A stretch of DNA of 10,289 bases, from assembly GCA_900319835.1 (NCBI GenBank), contig ONPY01000084.1:1-10289 (forward strand). Direction: 5' to 3'. Positions 1 through 6,453 of the stretch are shown one piece after another (position 1 is the first letter of the stretch; every line of letters begins with the position of its first letter). The notes below the pieces were generated by a model. That model was not told the origin of the DNA, ran no database searches, and was given only the letters and a program-made list of their open reading frames with translations. Both the position numbers and the translations under genes were made by a program. Origin of the DNA: an uncultured Eubacteriales bacterium. GTDB taxonomy: Bacteria > Bacillota_A > Clostridia > Oscillospirales > Oscillospiraceae.

Positions 1-39
1 CGCCTGTGTACCTCTTGTTTACTTTCCCTTTTGGCATAA

Positions 40-95
40 AACAACACCCCTCTTGTTAGCAGTATACCATACTGTCTAACTTTTGGGGTGCTGTT
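40..95. repeat. Long imperfect inverted repeat near the left edge
   Basis: The segment folds into one long imperfect hairpin. The outer arms are CAACACCCC (42-50) and GGGGTGCTG (85-93), which pair with one mismatch. The inner arms are GTTAGCAGTAT (55-65) and ATACTGTCTAAC (69-80), with one bulged T and a 3-nt loop. On the (-) strand the right half reads CACCCCAAAAGTTAGACAG, which resembles the terminal repeats of some IS3-group insertion sequences. That resemblance is from memory and was not tested. It may equally be structured 3' sequence of a gene to the left of the window. No transposase is visible. Confidence 0.45.
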
Positions 96-97
96 CA

Positions 98-122
98 AAC
101 GCCGCTTCATGCGGCGTTTTTT
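98..122 (+). terminator. Rho-independent terminator of an upstream gene outside the window
   Basis: A perfect 8-bp stem AACGCCGC/GCGGCGTT (98-105 and 111-118) with the loop TTCAT is followed by a T-run (117-122). This is a standard intrinsic terminator on the (+) strand. It should insulate the operon promoter at 234-262 from transcription entering from the left. Between 123 and 223 I see no gene or recognisable site. Confidence 0.8.
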
Positions 123-223
123 CGTTAGCCGGAACTCCCGGCAGATTGCCCAAATTCGGAGGCCCGCTTTTGGGCAAATCATAAAAATTATTTTCAAACG
201 GGCTGATAAATGAAAAAATCTTT

Positions 224-244
224 CACAATCTTATTGACATTGTG
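224..244. promoter_or_regulatory. Candidate operator over the -35 box
   Basis: The inverted repeat CACAAT (224-229) / ATTGTG (239-244), with a 9-nt spacer, lies across the TTGACA -35 element. That is a position where a bound repressor would block RNA polymerase. No regulator of the operon is encoded in the window, so the binding protein is unknown. Six-base arms can arise by chance. Confidence 0.35.
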
Positions 245-262
245 CGCGGTCTTTTGTACAAT
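234..262 (+). promoter_or_regulatory. Sigma-A-type promoter of the amino-sugar operon
   Basis: A perfect -35 TTGACA (234-239), a 17-bp spacer and a -10 TACAAT (257-262, one mismatch to TATAAT) form a near-consensus housekeeping promoter. The -10 overlaps the palindrome TTGTACAA (254-261). The predicted start of transcription is near 269, giving a leader of about 60 nt before the ATG at 329. Confidence 0.85.
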
Positions 263-328
263 TCAATCATGCGTACTGCGGCCAAAAGACTGCAGACAAT
301 CCAGAAAACATTTTTCAGGAGGAACGAC

Positions 329-1702
329 ATGAAAAAGATTCTCGCACTCGTAATGGCTCTGTGCATGATCTTCGCGCTGGCCGCCTGCGGCGGCAGCAGC
401 GCCCCCGCACAGCAGGCCGCCCCCGCGCAGCAGGCTGCTCCCGCGGCTGAGGCCGCCCCCGCCGCCGAAGCTGCTCCCGCCGAAGGCGTGACCATCTCCC
501 TGTGGACCTACCCCATCGGCAACTGGGGCGATGAGGCTACCGTCAAGGCCCTCACCGACGCCTTCACCGCCGAGACCGGCATCACCGTCAAGGTCGAGTA
601 CCTGACCTACGCCGACGGCGACGACAAGGTCAACACCGCCATCACCGCCAACCAGGCTCCCGACCTCATCATGGAAGGCCCCGAGCGTCTCGTCTCCAAC
701 TGGGGCGCTAACGGCTACATGGTCGACATCCGCGACATGTTTGACGACACCGACAAGAGCGAGATCAACGCTGCGGCTCTGGCTGCCTGCTTCGCTCCCG
801 ACGGCGCCGCCTATGAGTATCCCCTCGTCATGACCGCCCACTGCATGGCTGTCAACCTCAACGCCTTCCAGGAAGCCGGCGCCGATCAGTACATCAACGC
901 CGACACCCACACCTGGACCACCGAGCAGTTCACCGAGGCAGTCAAGGCCCTCTACGCCAAGTACGGTGACACCGTCGGCGCCGTGTTCTGCAACGGCCAG
1001 GGCGGCGACCAGGGCACCCGCGCGCTCGTCAACAACCTCTACGGCGGCACCTTCACCAATGCCGAGCACACCGCCTATACCTGGGACGACGCCAAGAACA
1101 TCCAGGCTCTGAAGGCTCTGTACGATCTGGACGGCATCGACTATGATCCCTCCATCGTCGGCGGCGACGAGATCGCCAACTTCTACAACGGCATCTTCAA
1201 GATGGCCTTCTGCTGGAACATTGCCCAGCAGCTCAACCCCAACTCCGCCGGCACCGGCGCTGGCAAGACCCTCAACGGCGACGACATCGTCTTCATGGCC
1301 TTCCCCTCTGAGGACGGCGTTGCCAAGCTGCAGGGCGGCATCTGGGGCTTTGGTGTGTTCAACAACGGCGACCAGGCCCGCATTGACGCTGCCAAGACCT
1401 TCATCAAGTACATGTGCGACAGCGAGCACACCGTGGACGCCGTCCGCGCCTCCAACTTCTTCGCCGCCCGCTCCGCGGCCGAGGGCAACGATCTCTCCGG
1501 CGTGTGGGCTGACAACGAGATCATGAACGAGTACACCAAGCTCATGCCCATGCTGGGCGATTACTACCAGGTCACCACCGGTTGGGCCGCCGCCCGCACC
1601 GCCTGGTGGAACATGCTCCAGCAGGTCGGCGCCAGCGATGGCAGCGAGGAGGCCATCACCGCCGCTGTCAACGAGTTCTGCGCTCAGGCCAACGGCCAGT
1701 AA
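329..1702 (+). CDS. ABC transporter sugar-binding lipoprotein (CUT1 family)
   Basis: Extracellular solute-binding lipoprotein of 457 aa that captures the sugar for the two permeases encoded just downstream. The start at 329 follows AGGAGG (317-322) with 6-nt spacing. An upstream in-frame ATG at 242 lies inside the promoter and is not used. Residues 1-20 form a lipoprotein signal: K2 K3, a hydrophobic core, and the lipobox LAAC with lipidated Cys20. Residues 25-52 are a low-complexity Ala/Pro/Gln/Glu tether made of six-residue repeats. The mature domain from about residue 54 opens with TISLWTYP and contains FTAETGITVKVEY, as in family 1 sugar-binding proteins, and the length is normal for that family. 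The linked lyase and NagA genes point to sialic acid or another N-acetylated amino sugar, but the ligand cannot be read from the protein. It is the first gene of the operon and is followed by a hairpin that should give it more transcript than the permeases. Confidence 0.92.
   Translation: MKKILALVMALCMIFALAACGGSSAPAQQAAPAQQAAPAAEAAPAAEAAPAEGVTISLWTYPIGNWGDEATVKALTDAFTAETGITVKVEYLTYADGDDKVNTAITANQAPDLIMEGPERLVSNWGANGYMVDIRDMFDDTDKSEINAAALAACFAPDGAAYEYPLVMTAHCMAVNLNAFQEAGADQYINADTHTWTTEQFTEAVKALYAKYGDTVGAVFCNGQGGDQGTRALVNNLYGGTFTNAEHTAYTWDDAKNIQALKALYDLDGIDYDPSIVGGDEIANFYNGIFKMAFCWNIAQQLNPNSAGTGAGKTLNGDDIVFMAFPSEDGVAKLQGGIWGFGVFNNGDQARIDAAKTFIKYMCDSEHTVDAVRASNFFAARSAAEGNDLSGVWADNEIMNEYTKLMPMLGDYYQVTTGWAAARTAWWNMLQQVGASDGSEEAITAAVNEFCAQANGQ
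401..487 (+). repeat. 18-bp tandem repeats coding the lipoprotein tether
   Basis: There are about 4.8 copies of an 18-bp unit at 401-418, 419-436, 437-454, 455-472 and 473-487. They encode APAQQA, APAQQA, APAAEA, APAAEA and APAEG. The units differ mainly at third positions and at the QQ/AE codons. They form a flexible linker between lipidated Cys20 and the folded binding domain. Repeats of this kind can change copy number by slippage without breaking the frame. Confidence 0.8.
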
Positions 1703-1734
1703 GATTCCAGCCGCCTGATACTTACAACGGGCCG

Positions 1735-1769
1735 CGCCCCCGCCGCCTGCGCGGCGGGGGCGATTTTTT
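1735..1769 (+). terminator. Intercistronic terminator/attenuator after the binding-protein gene
   Basis: A perfect 12-bp GC-only stem (left arm 1735-1746, right arm 1751-1762) with a 4-nt loop is followed by A and six T (1764-1769). It sits in the 99-nt gap between the binding-protein gene and the first permease. Partial read-through here would give the abundant binding protein and scarcer permeases, a usual arrangement for such importers. No separate promoter for the permeases is evident in the 30 nt that follow. Confidence 0.8.
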
Positions 1770-1786
1770 CCCATCCCATTCCTGAC

Positions 1787-1795
1787 AAAGAGGTG
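1787..1795 (+). promoter_or_regulatory. Ribosome binding site that sets the permease 1 start
   Basis: AAAGAGGTG matches the anti-Shine-Dalgarno complement well and ends 6 nt before ATG 1802. The in-frame GTG at 1793-1795 is part of this site, so it cannot also serve as the start. Confidence 0.7.
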
Positions 1796-1801
1796 TATTC
1801 T

Positions 1802-2698
1802 ATGCCGCAAACCATGAGTCCCCGGCTCCGGCGGAGAGAAACCGTGAGCGCATACCTCTTCCTGCTGCCCAGCCTGGTCTTCTTTCTCGGCTTTGTCGTG
1901 TTCCCGATGGTGCTGTGCGTGTTCACCAGCTTCTTTGACGCCAACATGAACGCCAACACCCCCGACACGTTCATCGGTCTTGCCAACTATGTGGAGCTCT
2001 GGCAGGACAAGGTGTTCACCAAGGCCCTGGTCAACACGTTCATCATCGTGCTTGTCAGCGTGCCCTTTGTGTGCATTTTCTCGCTGTGGGTCGCCTCGGC
2101 CATCTACCGGATGAAGGAGGGCGCGCTCAGCTTCTTCCGCGTCGTGTTCTACCTCCCCGTCGTCACCGGCTCCGTGGCGGTCACGGTGGTGTGGAAGTGG
2201 ATGTACAACAACTACTACGGCATTTTCAACTACCTGCTCAAGGGTGCTGGCCTGATTGAGAAAAACATCAACTGGCTGGGCGATCCCAAGTACGCCCTGG
2301 GCTGCATCATCATCATCCTGCTGACCACCTCCGTGGGCCAGCCCATCGTGCTGTACGTCTCGGCGCTCAGCAACGTGGACAACTCCCTGGTGGAGGCGGC
2401 GGAAGTGGACGGCGCCACCAACCTGCAGTGCTTCTGGCGCATCAAGTGGCCCCAGATCATGCCCACCACACTGTACATTCTGGTCATCACCACCATCAAC
2501 TCCTTCCAGTGCTTCGCACTGATCCAGCTGCTGACCTCCGGCGGTCCGAATTACGCGACGGAGACGGTCATGTACTACATCTACTACACCGCCTTCAAGC
2601 TCTACCGCTTTGGCTACGGCAACGCCATGGGCGTCATCCTCGCCATCTTCATTGCCCTTCTGTCGGCCGTCCAGTTCCGGCTGGCAAAAGAGAATTAG
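1802..2698 (+). CDS. ABC sugar transporter permease 1 (MalF/UgpA type)
   Basis: Inner-membrane permease subunit of 298 aa, one half of the channel of a CUT1-type sugar importer. The first membrane segment is at about residues 17-42 (AYLFLLPSLVFFLGF). Others lie at about 77-101, 113-133, 165-190, 223-245 and 274-292, giving the usual six. The cytoplasmic EAA loop that docks with the ATPase is EAAEVDGATNLQCFWRIKWP, residues 198-217, with the conserved EAA and G in place. The segment LLTSGGPNYAT (243-253) is typical of the MalF branch. The second permease follows after 12 nt. No ATPase gene is linked, so the importer probably uses a shared MsmX/MsiK-type ATPase encoded elsewhere. Confidence 0.93.
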   Translation: MPQTMSPRLRRRETVSAYLFLLPSLVFFLGFVVFPMVLCVFTSFFDANMNANTPDTFIGLANYVELWQDKVFTKALVNTFIIVLVSVPFVCIFSLWVASAIYRMKEGALSFFRVVFYLPVVTGSVAVTVVWKWMYNNYYGIFNYLLKGAGLIEKNINWLGDPKYALGCIIIILLTTSVGQPIVLYVSALSNVDNSLVEAAEVDGATNLQCFWRIKWPQIMPTTLYILVITTINSFQCFALIQLLTSGGPNYATETVMYYIYYTAFKLYRFGYGNAMGVILAIFIALLSAVQFRLAKEN

Positions 2699-2710
2699 GA
2701 GGCTGAGCAT

Positions 2711-3595
2711 ATGAGTAAGAACAACGGCAGTTCCAAGGGCTATCGCATTTTCAGCCTTGTGGTGCTGATTTTGCTTGCCATCCTGTTTATTTTCCCGCTG
2801 TACTGGATCATTACCGGCGCCTTAAAAACCCCCGCGCAGATCAACTCCGCCACCCCCGCCTGGTGGCCGACGGAGCTTACGCTGCGCAACTTCCAGGTGC
2901 TGTTCTCCAAGCGCAGCGCGCCCCTGTTCCAGATCGGTTCGATGGTCGGGCCCACCGTGCCCGCGGCCATCCGCTGGCTGGTGAACACCGTTTTTATGGC
3001 GGTGGTCGCCATGGTCCTCACATGCTTCACCGCCGCCATGGCGGGCTACGCCCTGGCCAAGAAGCGTTTTGCGGGCCGGGCCCTGCTCTTCTCTCTGATC
3101 GTGGCGGCCATGGCCCTGCCCAAGCAGGTCATTCTGATCCCCCTGATCCGTGAGATGAGCACTCTGGGGCTCTATGACAACATCTGGGCTGTCATCCTGC
3201 CCACCGTGGGCTGGCCCTTCGGCGTGTTTTTGATGAAGCAGTTTGCCGAGGGCATCCCCGGCGAGATGCTGGAGGCCGCCCGCATCGACGGCGCCAGCGA
3301 GGCAAGGACCTTCTTCAACATCGTCTACCCCATGATCAAGCCCGGCGTCGGCGCGCTGGCGATCTTTACCTTCATCAACTCCTGGAACGATTACTTCATG
3401 CAGTTGATCATGCTGACCAGCTCTTCGAATCTGACCATCTCCCTGGGCATTGCCACCATGCAGGCCGAAAACTCCACCGACTACGGCCTGATCATGGCGG
3501 GCGCCACCCTGGCCGCGGTGCCCATCATCGTGGTGTTCCTGATCTTCCAGAAGTACTTCACCAAGGGCATCACCATGGGTGCGGTGAAGGGTTAA
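2711..3595 (+). CDS. ABC sugar transporter permease 2 (MalG/UgpE type)
   Basis: Second membrane subunit of the same importer, 294 aa. AGGAGG (2697-2702) overlaps the stop of permease 1 and lies 8 nt before the ATG, so the two are likely translated together. Membrane segments are visible at about residues 13-35, 89-114, 125-146, 156-176, 213-235 and 262-281. The EAA loop is EAARIDGASEARTFFNIVYP (188-207). The C-terminus (QKYFTKGITMGAVKG) is the standard ending of MalG-like permeases, so the protein is complete. It should pair with permease 1 and the lipoprotein to import the operon's sugar. Confidence 0.94.
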   Translation: MSKNNGSSKGYRIFSLVVLILLAILFIFPLYWIITGALKTPAQINSATPAWWPTELTLRNFQVLFSKRSAPLFQIGSMVGPTVPAAIRWLVNTVFMAVVAMVLTCFTAAMAGYALAKKRFAGRALLFSLIVAAMALPKQVILIPLIREMSTLGLYDNIWAVILPTVGWPFGVFLMKQFAEGIPGEMLEAARIDGASEARTFFNIVYPMIKPGVGALAIFTFINSWNDYFMQLIMLTSSSNLTISLGIATMQAENSTDYGLIMAGATLAAVPIIVVFLIFQKYFTKGITMGAVKG

Positions 3596-3599
3596 GCCG

Positions 3600-4052
3600 A
3601 TGATCTATGCCAAACTGTCGGATGCCCCGGTCTACCGGGGCATCCTCCCCGGACTTGACCGGGCGCTGGCGCTGCTGACGCCGGAATTTCTGGCCTCGGT
3701 GGGCACCCAGACCCGGCAGTTGGAGGGAGACGACCTCTATGTCACCCGCTTTGACGTGACGAGCTCCCAGGACGCGGGGCGGCTCTATGAGTACCACCGC
3801 GACTATCTGGACCTCTTCACCGTGGCTGCCGGGGAGGAGCGCGTGGATCTGGCGACGCCTGCGGCGGTGTGCGTGTGCGATCAGCACGGCGACTACTGGG
3901 GCGGCACGGCAGAGGCGGAGCAGAGCGTCGTGCTCAGACCGGGCTGCTTTCTTGTCCTCTTCCCCGGGGACGCGCACCGGCCCGGCATGGCCCTCGATGC
4001 GCCGGCCCCCGTCTCCCGCATCGTCTTCAAAATTCGTATCAAGGAGAACTGA
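3600..4052 (+). CDS. YhcH/YjgK/YiaL family protein, probable sialic acid anomerase
   Basis: A 150-aa cupin-like protein of the YhcH/YjgK/YiaL family (DUF386), the usual size for that family. Family hallmarks are YEYHRDYLDL (63-72), followed by GEE at 78-80, and FPGDAHRPG (121-129), whose His66 and His126 are candidate metal ligands. In E. coli the homologue encoded in the sialic acid operon (YhcH, NanQ) acts as an N-acetylneuraminate anomerase, interconverting the sugar's anomeric forms for the lyase. The position here, between the importer and a lyase-like gene, supports the same role by inference. The ATG lies 4 nt after the permease 2 stop, with a weak GAAGGG (3586-3591) inside that gene. 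Its own stop directly abuts the next ATG. Other members of the family act on other sugars, so the substrate is not certain. Confidence 0.85.
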   Translation: MIYAKLSDAPVYRGILPGLDRALALLTPEFLASVGTQTRQLEGDDLYVTRFDVTSSQDAGRLYEYHRDYLDLFTVAAGEERVDLATPAAVCVCDQHGDYWGGTAEAEQSVVLRPGCFLVLFPGDAHRPGMALDAPAPVSRIVFKIRIKEN

Positions 4053-4961
4053 ATGAAAGATCTTTCAAAATACCGGGGCATTTTCCCGGCTTTCTATGCC
4101 TGCTACGATGAGTCCGGCGCCATCTCCCCCGAGCGGGTCCGGGCGCTGACGGAGTACCTGATCGGCAAGGGCGTCACGGGCTTGTATGTGGGCGGCTCCT
4201 CAGGTGAGTGCATCTATCAGTCTGTTTCCGAGCGCAAGCTGCTGCTGGAAAACGTCATGGCCGTGGCCAAGGGCCGCATCGTCATCATCGCCCATGTGGC
4301 CTGCAACAACACCGCGGACAGCCGCGAACTGGCCGCCCACGCGGAGAGTCTCGGGGTCGACGCTATCGCGGCCATCCCGCCCATCTACTTCCATCTGCCT
4401 CCCTGCGCGGTGGCAAAGTACTGGAACGACATCTCCGATGCCGCCCCCAACACGGACTTCGTGATCTACAATATCCCCCAGCTGGCGGGTGTGGCGCTCA
4501 GCTCCGCGCTGCTCAGGGAGATGCTGAAGAACCCCCGGGTCATCGGCGTGAAGAACTCCTCCATGCCCGTACAGGACATCGAGATGTGGCGCGACGAGGG
4601 CGCCTTTGTCTTCAACGGCCCGGACGAGCAGCTGCTCTCCGGTCTCGCGGCGGGAGCCGGCGGCGGCATCGGCGGCACCTACGGCGCCATGCCCGAGCTG
4701 TACCTGCGCATCTACACCCTTTTCCATGAGGGGAAGATCGCCGAGGCGCGCGAAATCCAGGACGCCTGCTGCCACGTGATCTACAAGATGTGCTCCGCCA
4801 AGGGGAACATGTATGCCGTCATCAAGGGCATTCTCCGGGAAAACGGCGGGCCCGACATCGGCGGCGTCCGCGCCCCGCTCTATGAACTCCAGGACGAGGA
4901 TCTGCCCATTGTCCGCGCGTGTGCCGCGGAGATCCGCCGTCTGACGGAGAAGTACGCATAA
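4053..4961 (+). CDS. nanA: N-acetylneuraminate lyase-like aldolase (DapA/NanA family)
   Basis: Cytoplasmic class I aldolase of 302 aa with the DapA/NanA TIM-barrel fold. The likely reaction is cleavage of N-acetylneuraminate to N-acetylmannosamine and pyruvate. The pyruvate-binding loop is GGSSGE (47-52), the catalytic tyrosine lies in IYNIP (Tyr139), and the Schiff-base lysine lies in GVK (Lys167). GPDE (189-192) carries the Asp-Glu pair that in characterised lyases contacts the sugar tail and is not usual in DapA proper. GGIGGTYG (204-211) corresponds to the lyase IGSTYN segment. Two points differ from textbook NanA: GGSSGE instead of GGSTGE, and GVKNSS instead of GVKQTA. A related 2-keto sugar acid is therefore possible. 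AAGGAG (4041-4046) lies 6 nt before the ATG, and the preceding stop TGA directly abuts it, implying translational coupling. The presence of YhcH and NagA genes favours sialic acid. Confidence 0.8.
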   Translation: MKDLSKYRGIFPAFYACYDESGAISPERVRALTEYLIGKGVTGLYVGGSSGECIYQSVSERKLLLENVMAVAKGRIVIIAHVACNNTADSRELAAHAESLGVDAIAAIPPIYFHLPPCAVAKYWNDISDAAPNTDFVIYNIPQLAGVALSSALLREMLKNPRVIGVKNSSMPVQDIEMWRDEGAFVFNGPDEQLLSGLAAGAGGGIGGTYGAMPELYLRIYTLFHEGKIAEAREIQDACCHVIYKMCSAKGNMYAVIKGILRENGGPDIGGVRAPLYELQDEDLPIVRACAAEIRRLTEKYA

Positions 4962-4967
4962 GAAAAA

Positions 4968-4992
4968 CACCGCCCTGCAGCGCAGGGCGGTG
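4968..4992. terminator. Hairpin between the lyase and nagA genes
   Basis: A perfect 11-bp stem CACCGCCCTGC/GCAGGGCGGTG (4968-4978 and 4982-4992) has a 3-nt loop. On the (+) strand no T-run follows, so it is a poor terminator for the operon. It may stabilise or process the mRNA, or affect the nagA ribosome site 8 nt away. On the (-) strand it is followed by TTTTT (complement of 4963-4967), so it could stop antisense transcription. Confidence 0.55.
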
Positions 4993-5011
4993 AGTCTGTT
5001 GAGGTACAACC

Positions 5012-6142
5012 ATGCTCTTTACCAATGCCAAGGTTTTTCTGGCGGACCGGGGCTTTGTCCCCGCCGCCTTCCGGGTGGAAAACGGCGTCTACACCGAACT
5101 GCTGCCCGCGGGTTTTCGGGAGGCAGGCGCCGTTGATCTTGACGGGGCGCTGGTGATCCCGGGCCTGATCGACATCCACACCCACGGCAACTCCGGCGCG
5201 GACTTCTCCGACGGGGACTTTGAGGGGCTGAAAACCATGGCGGCCTTCCTGGCAAAAAACGGCGTCACCGGCTTTGCCCCCGCCTCCATGACCTTGCCTT
5301 ATTCGGTGCTGGAGACGGCCTACGCCACGGCCCGGCGGCTGTGCGAAGAGGCCCCTGCGGGCTGCGCGAGACTGCTGGGTATCAACATGGAGGGGCCCTT
5401 CTTCTCCGAAAAAAAGAAGGGCGCCCAGAATGCGGCCTATCTCCGCACGCCGGACTTTGAGGCATTTCGGAAGCTGTACGAGGGCTGCGGAGGCCTGATC
5501 CGCATTGTGGATCTTGCGCCGGAGCTGCCGGGGGCCGTGGATTTTGCCGAAAAAGCCGCCGCACTCTGCACCGTGTCGGTTGCCCACACCGACGCAAGCT
5601 ATGAGCAGGCCCGCGCCGTCTACGCGGCGGGGGCGACCCACCTGACCCATCTCTTCAACGCTATGCCCGCCATCCACCACCGCAAGCCCGGCGTCATCGG
5701 CGCGGCCTCGGAGAATGAGAAGGTGTACGCCGAGCTCATCTGCGACGGACAGCACGTCCACGAGAGCGCCGTGCGCATGGCCTTCAGGCTCTTCCCCGGC
5801 CGCATCTGCCTGATCTCCGACGCGCTACGCTGCTGCGGCATGCCGGACGGACAGTACGAGCTGGGGGGGCAGGATGTGTTCCTCAAGGGCGGGATCGCAA
5901 GACTTGCCGACGGGACCATCGCAGGTTCCGCCGCGACCTTGACCCAGTGCCTGCAGAACGCCGTCGCCTTCGGCATTGACCGGGACGAGGCCATCCGTGC
6001 CGCCACGTTGAACCCTGCCCGGCAGCTTGGCTGCGCCGACCGCTTCGGCTCCATCGCCGTAGGAAAGCAGGCGGACTTTCTCGTCTGCGGAGAGGACCTG
6101 GCCGTGCGGAAGGTCTATCTGGACGGCGAGGCGCTCTGCTGA
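5012..6142 (+). CDS. nagA: N-acetylglucosamine-6-phosphate deacetylase
   Basis: Cytoplasmic amidohydrolase of 376 aa, full length for the family. It removes the acetyl group from GlcNAc-6-phosphate to give glucosamine-6-phosphate and acetate, the step after NanK and NanE in sialic acid catabolism. Metal and catalytic signatures appear in order: DIHTHG with His56 and His58, NMEGPF with Glu127, AHTDA with His192, HLFNAM with His213, DGQHVH (245-250), and the catalytic Asp270 in SDAL. AGSAATL (304-310) is another family hallmark. The C-terminal AVGKQADFLV (349-358) belongs to the small beta-sandwich domain. The start follows TTGAGGT (4999-5005). The gene lies 50 nt after the lyase gene, with a hairpin between them, and is the last gene of the operon. 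NagB, which would take the product on to fructose-6-phosphate, is not in the window. Confidence 0.95.
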   Translation: MLFTNAKVFLADRGFVPAAFRVENGVYTELLPAGFREAGAVDLDGALVIPGLIDIHTHGNSGADFSDGDFEGLKTMAAFLAKNGVTGFAPASMTLPYSVLETAYATARRLCEEAPAGCARLLGINMEGPFFSEKKKGAQNAAYLRTPDFEAFRKLYEGCGGLIRIVDLAPELPGAVDFAEKAAALCTVSVAHTDASYEQARAVYAAGATHLTHLFNAMPAIHHRKPGVIGAASENEKVYAELICDGQHVHESAVRMAFRLFPGRICLISDALRCCGMPDGQYELGGQDVFLKGGIARLADGTIAGSAATLTQCLQNAVAFGIDRDEAIRAATLNPARQLGCADRFGSIAVGKQADFLVCGEDLAVRKVYLDGEALC

Positions 6143-6174
6143 GCGTTTTCCGTTATCATGCTCAAAGCAAAGGA

Positions 6175-6202
6175 ACGGACCCGCGATTTTTCGCGGGTCC
6201 GT
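6175..6202 (+). terminator. Hairpin at the 3' end of the operon, probable terminator
   Basis: A perfect 12-bp stem ACGGACCCGCGA/TCGCGGGTCCGT (6175-6186 and 6191-6202) has a TTTT loop and lies 32 nt after nagA. Its placement suits an operon terminator, but the bases after it (CAGACTGTAAAC) lack a T-run. Termination here may be weak, or the hairpin may protect the 3' end of the mRNA. Confidence 0.5.
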
Positions 6203-6235
6203 CAGACTGTAAACAAACCCACTTTATTCTACCAT

Positions 6236-6285
6236 GACAAACTACCCATAGAAAGTGCTTTTGCACTCCCTATGGGTACTTTGTC
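6236..6285. repeat. 50-nt palindromic element
   Basis: The near-perfect palindrome has outer arms GACAAA/TTTGTC (6236-6241 and 6280-6285), middle arms TACCCATAG/CTATGGGTA (6243-6251 and 6270-6278), inner arms AGTGC/GCACT (6254-6258 and 6263-6267) and a TTTT loop. One mismatch and one small internal loop interrupt it. No T-run follows on either strand, so a plain terminator is unlikely. It may be a dispersed repeat or part of a structured RNA together with the next palindrome. Confidence 0.6.
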
Positions 6286-6297
6286 TACAGCCTGCAA

Positions 6298-6333
6298 ATG
6301 ATCCCCCGTGTGATCTTTCACACGGGGGATCAT
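6298..6333. repeat. Perfect 16-bp hairpin
   Basis: The arms ATGATCCCCCGTGTGA and TCACACGGGGGATCAT (6298-6313 and 6318-6333) pair completely around a TCTT loop. It begins 12 nt after the previous palindrome. No T-run follows on either strand. The remainder of this gene-free stretch (6334-6429) shows nothing I recognise. The only open frame across it, on the (-) strand, runs through both palindromes and has no ribosome site. Confidence 0.65.
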
Positions 6334-6429
6334 TGTGCTGAGCGCCTGTCTCATCCGGATAAGCAGTGCAAAGCAATCGGATCCTGTTATGGATCTGCAT
6401 CGGTGAGTTCTTGCTGCCGAAGCAGGGAC

Positions 6430-6452
6430 AAAAAGAGAAAACGGCATAGCCG
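6430..6452 (-). terminator. Weak terminator of the HxlR regulator gene
   Basis: Read on the (-) strand, CGGC-TAT-GCCG (6452-6442) is followed by TTTTCTCTTTTT (complement of 6441-6430), immediately after the regulator's stop codon. The stem is only 4 bp, so it is weak, but the T-rich tract and the position fit a terminator. Confidence 0.45.
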
Positions 6453-6453
6453 A

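Noticed and set aside
242..328. N-terminal extension of the binding-protein gene from ATG 242
   Set aside because: It lies within the promoter and before the expected transcription start, and would put a hydrophilic segment before a perfect lipoprotein signal. AGGAGG points to 329.
1793..1801. GTG start for permease 1
   Set aside because: The GTG is part of the ribosome binding site of ATG 1802.
263..2710. 815-codon open frame on the (-) strand across the binding-protein and permease genes
   Set aside because: It is the mirror of GC-rich (+) genes with clear motifs, spans two genes and a terminator, and has a low-complexity Val/Gly/His-rich product with no recognisable domain.
4880..5761. 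293-codon (-) strand frame opposite nagA
   Set aside because: It is antisense to a gene with all deacetylase motifs, and its own product has no family features.
6229..6447. 72-codon (-) strand frame in the gene-free stretch
   Set aside because: It runs through two perfect palindromes, has no ribosome site and starts inside the regulator's terminator. Its product is not recognised.
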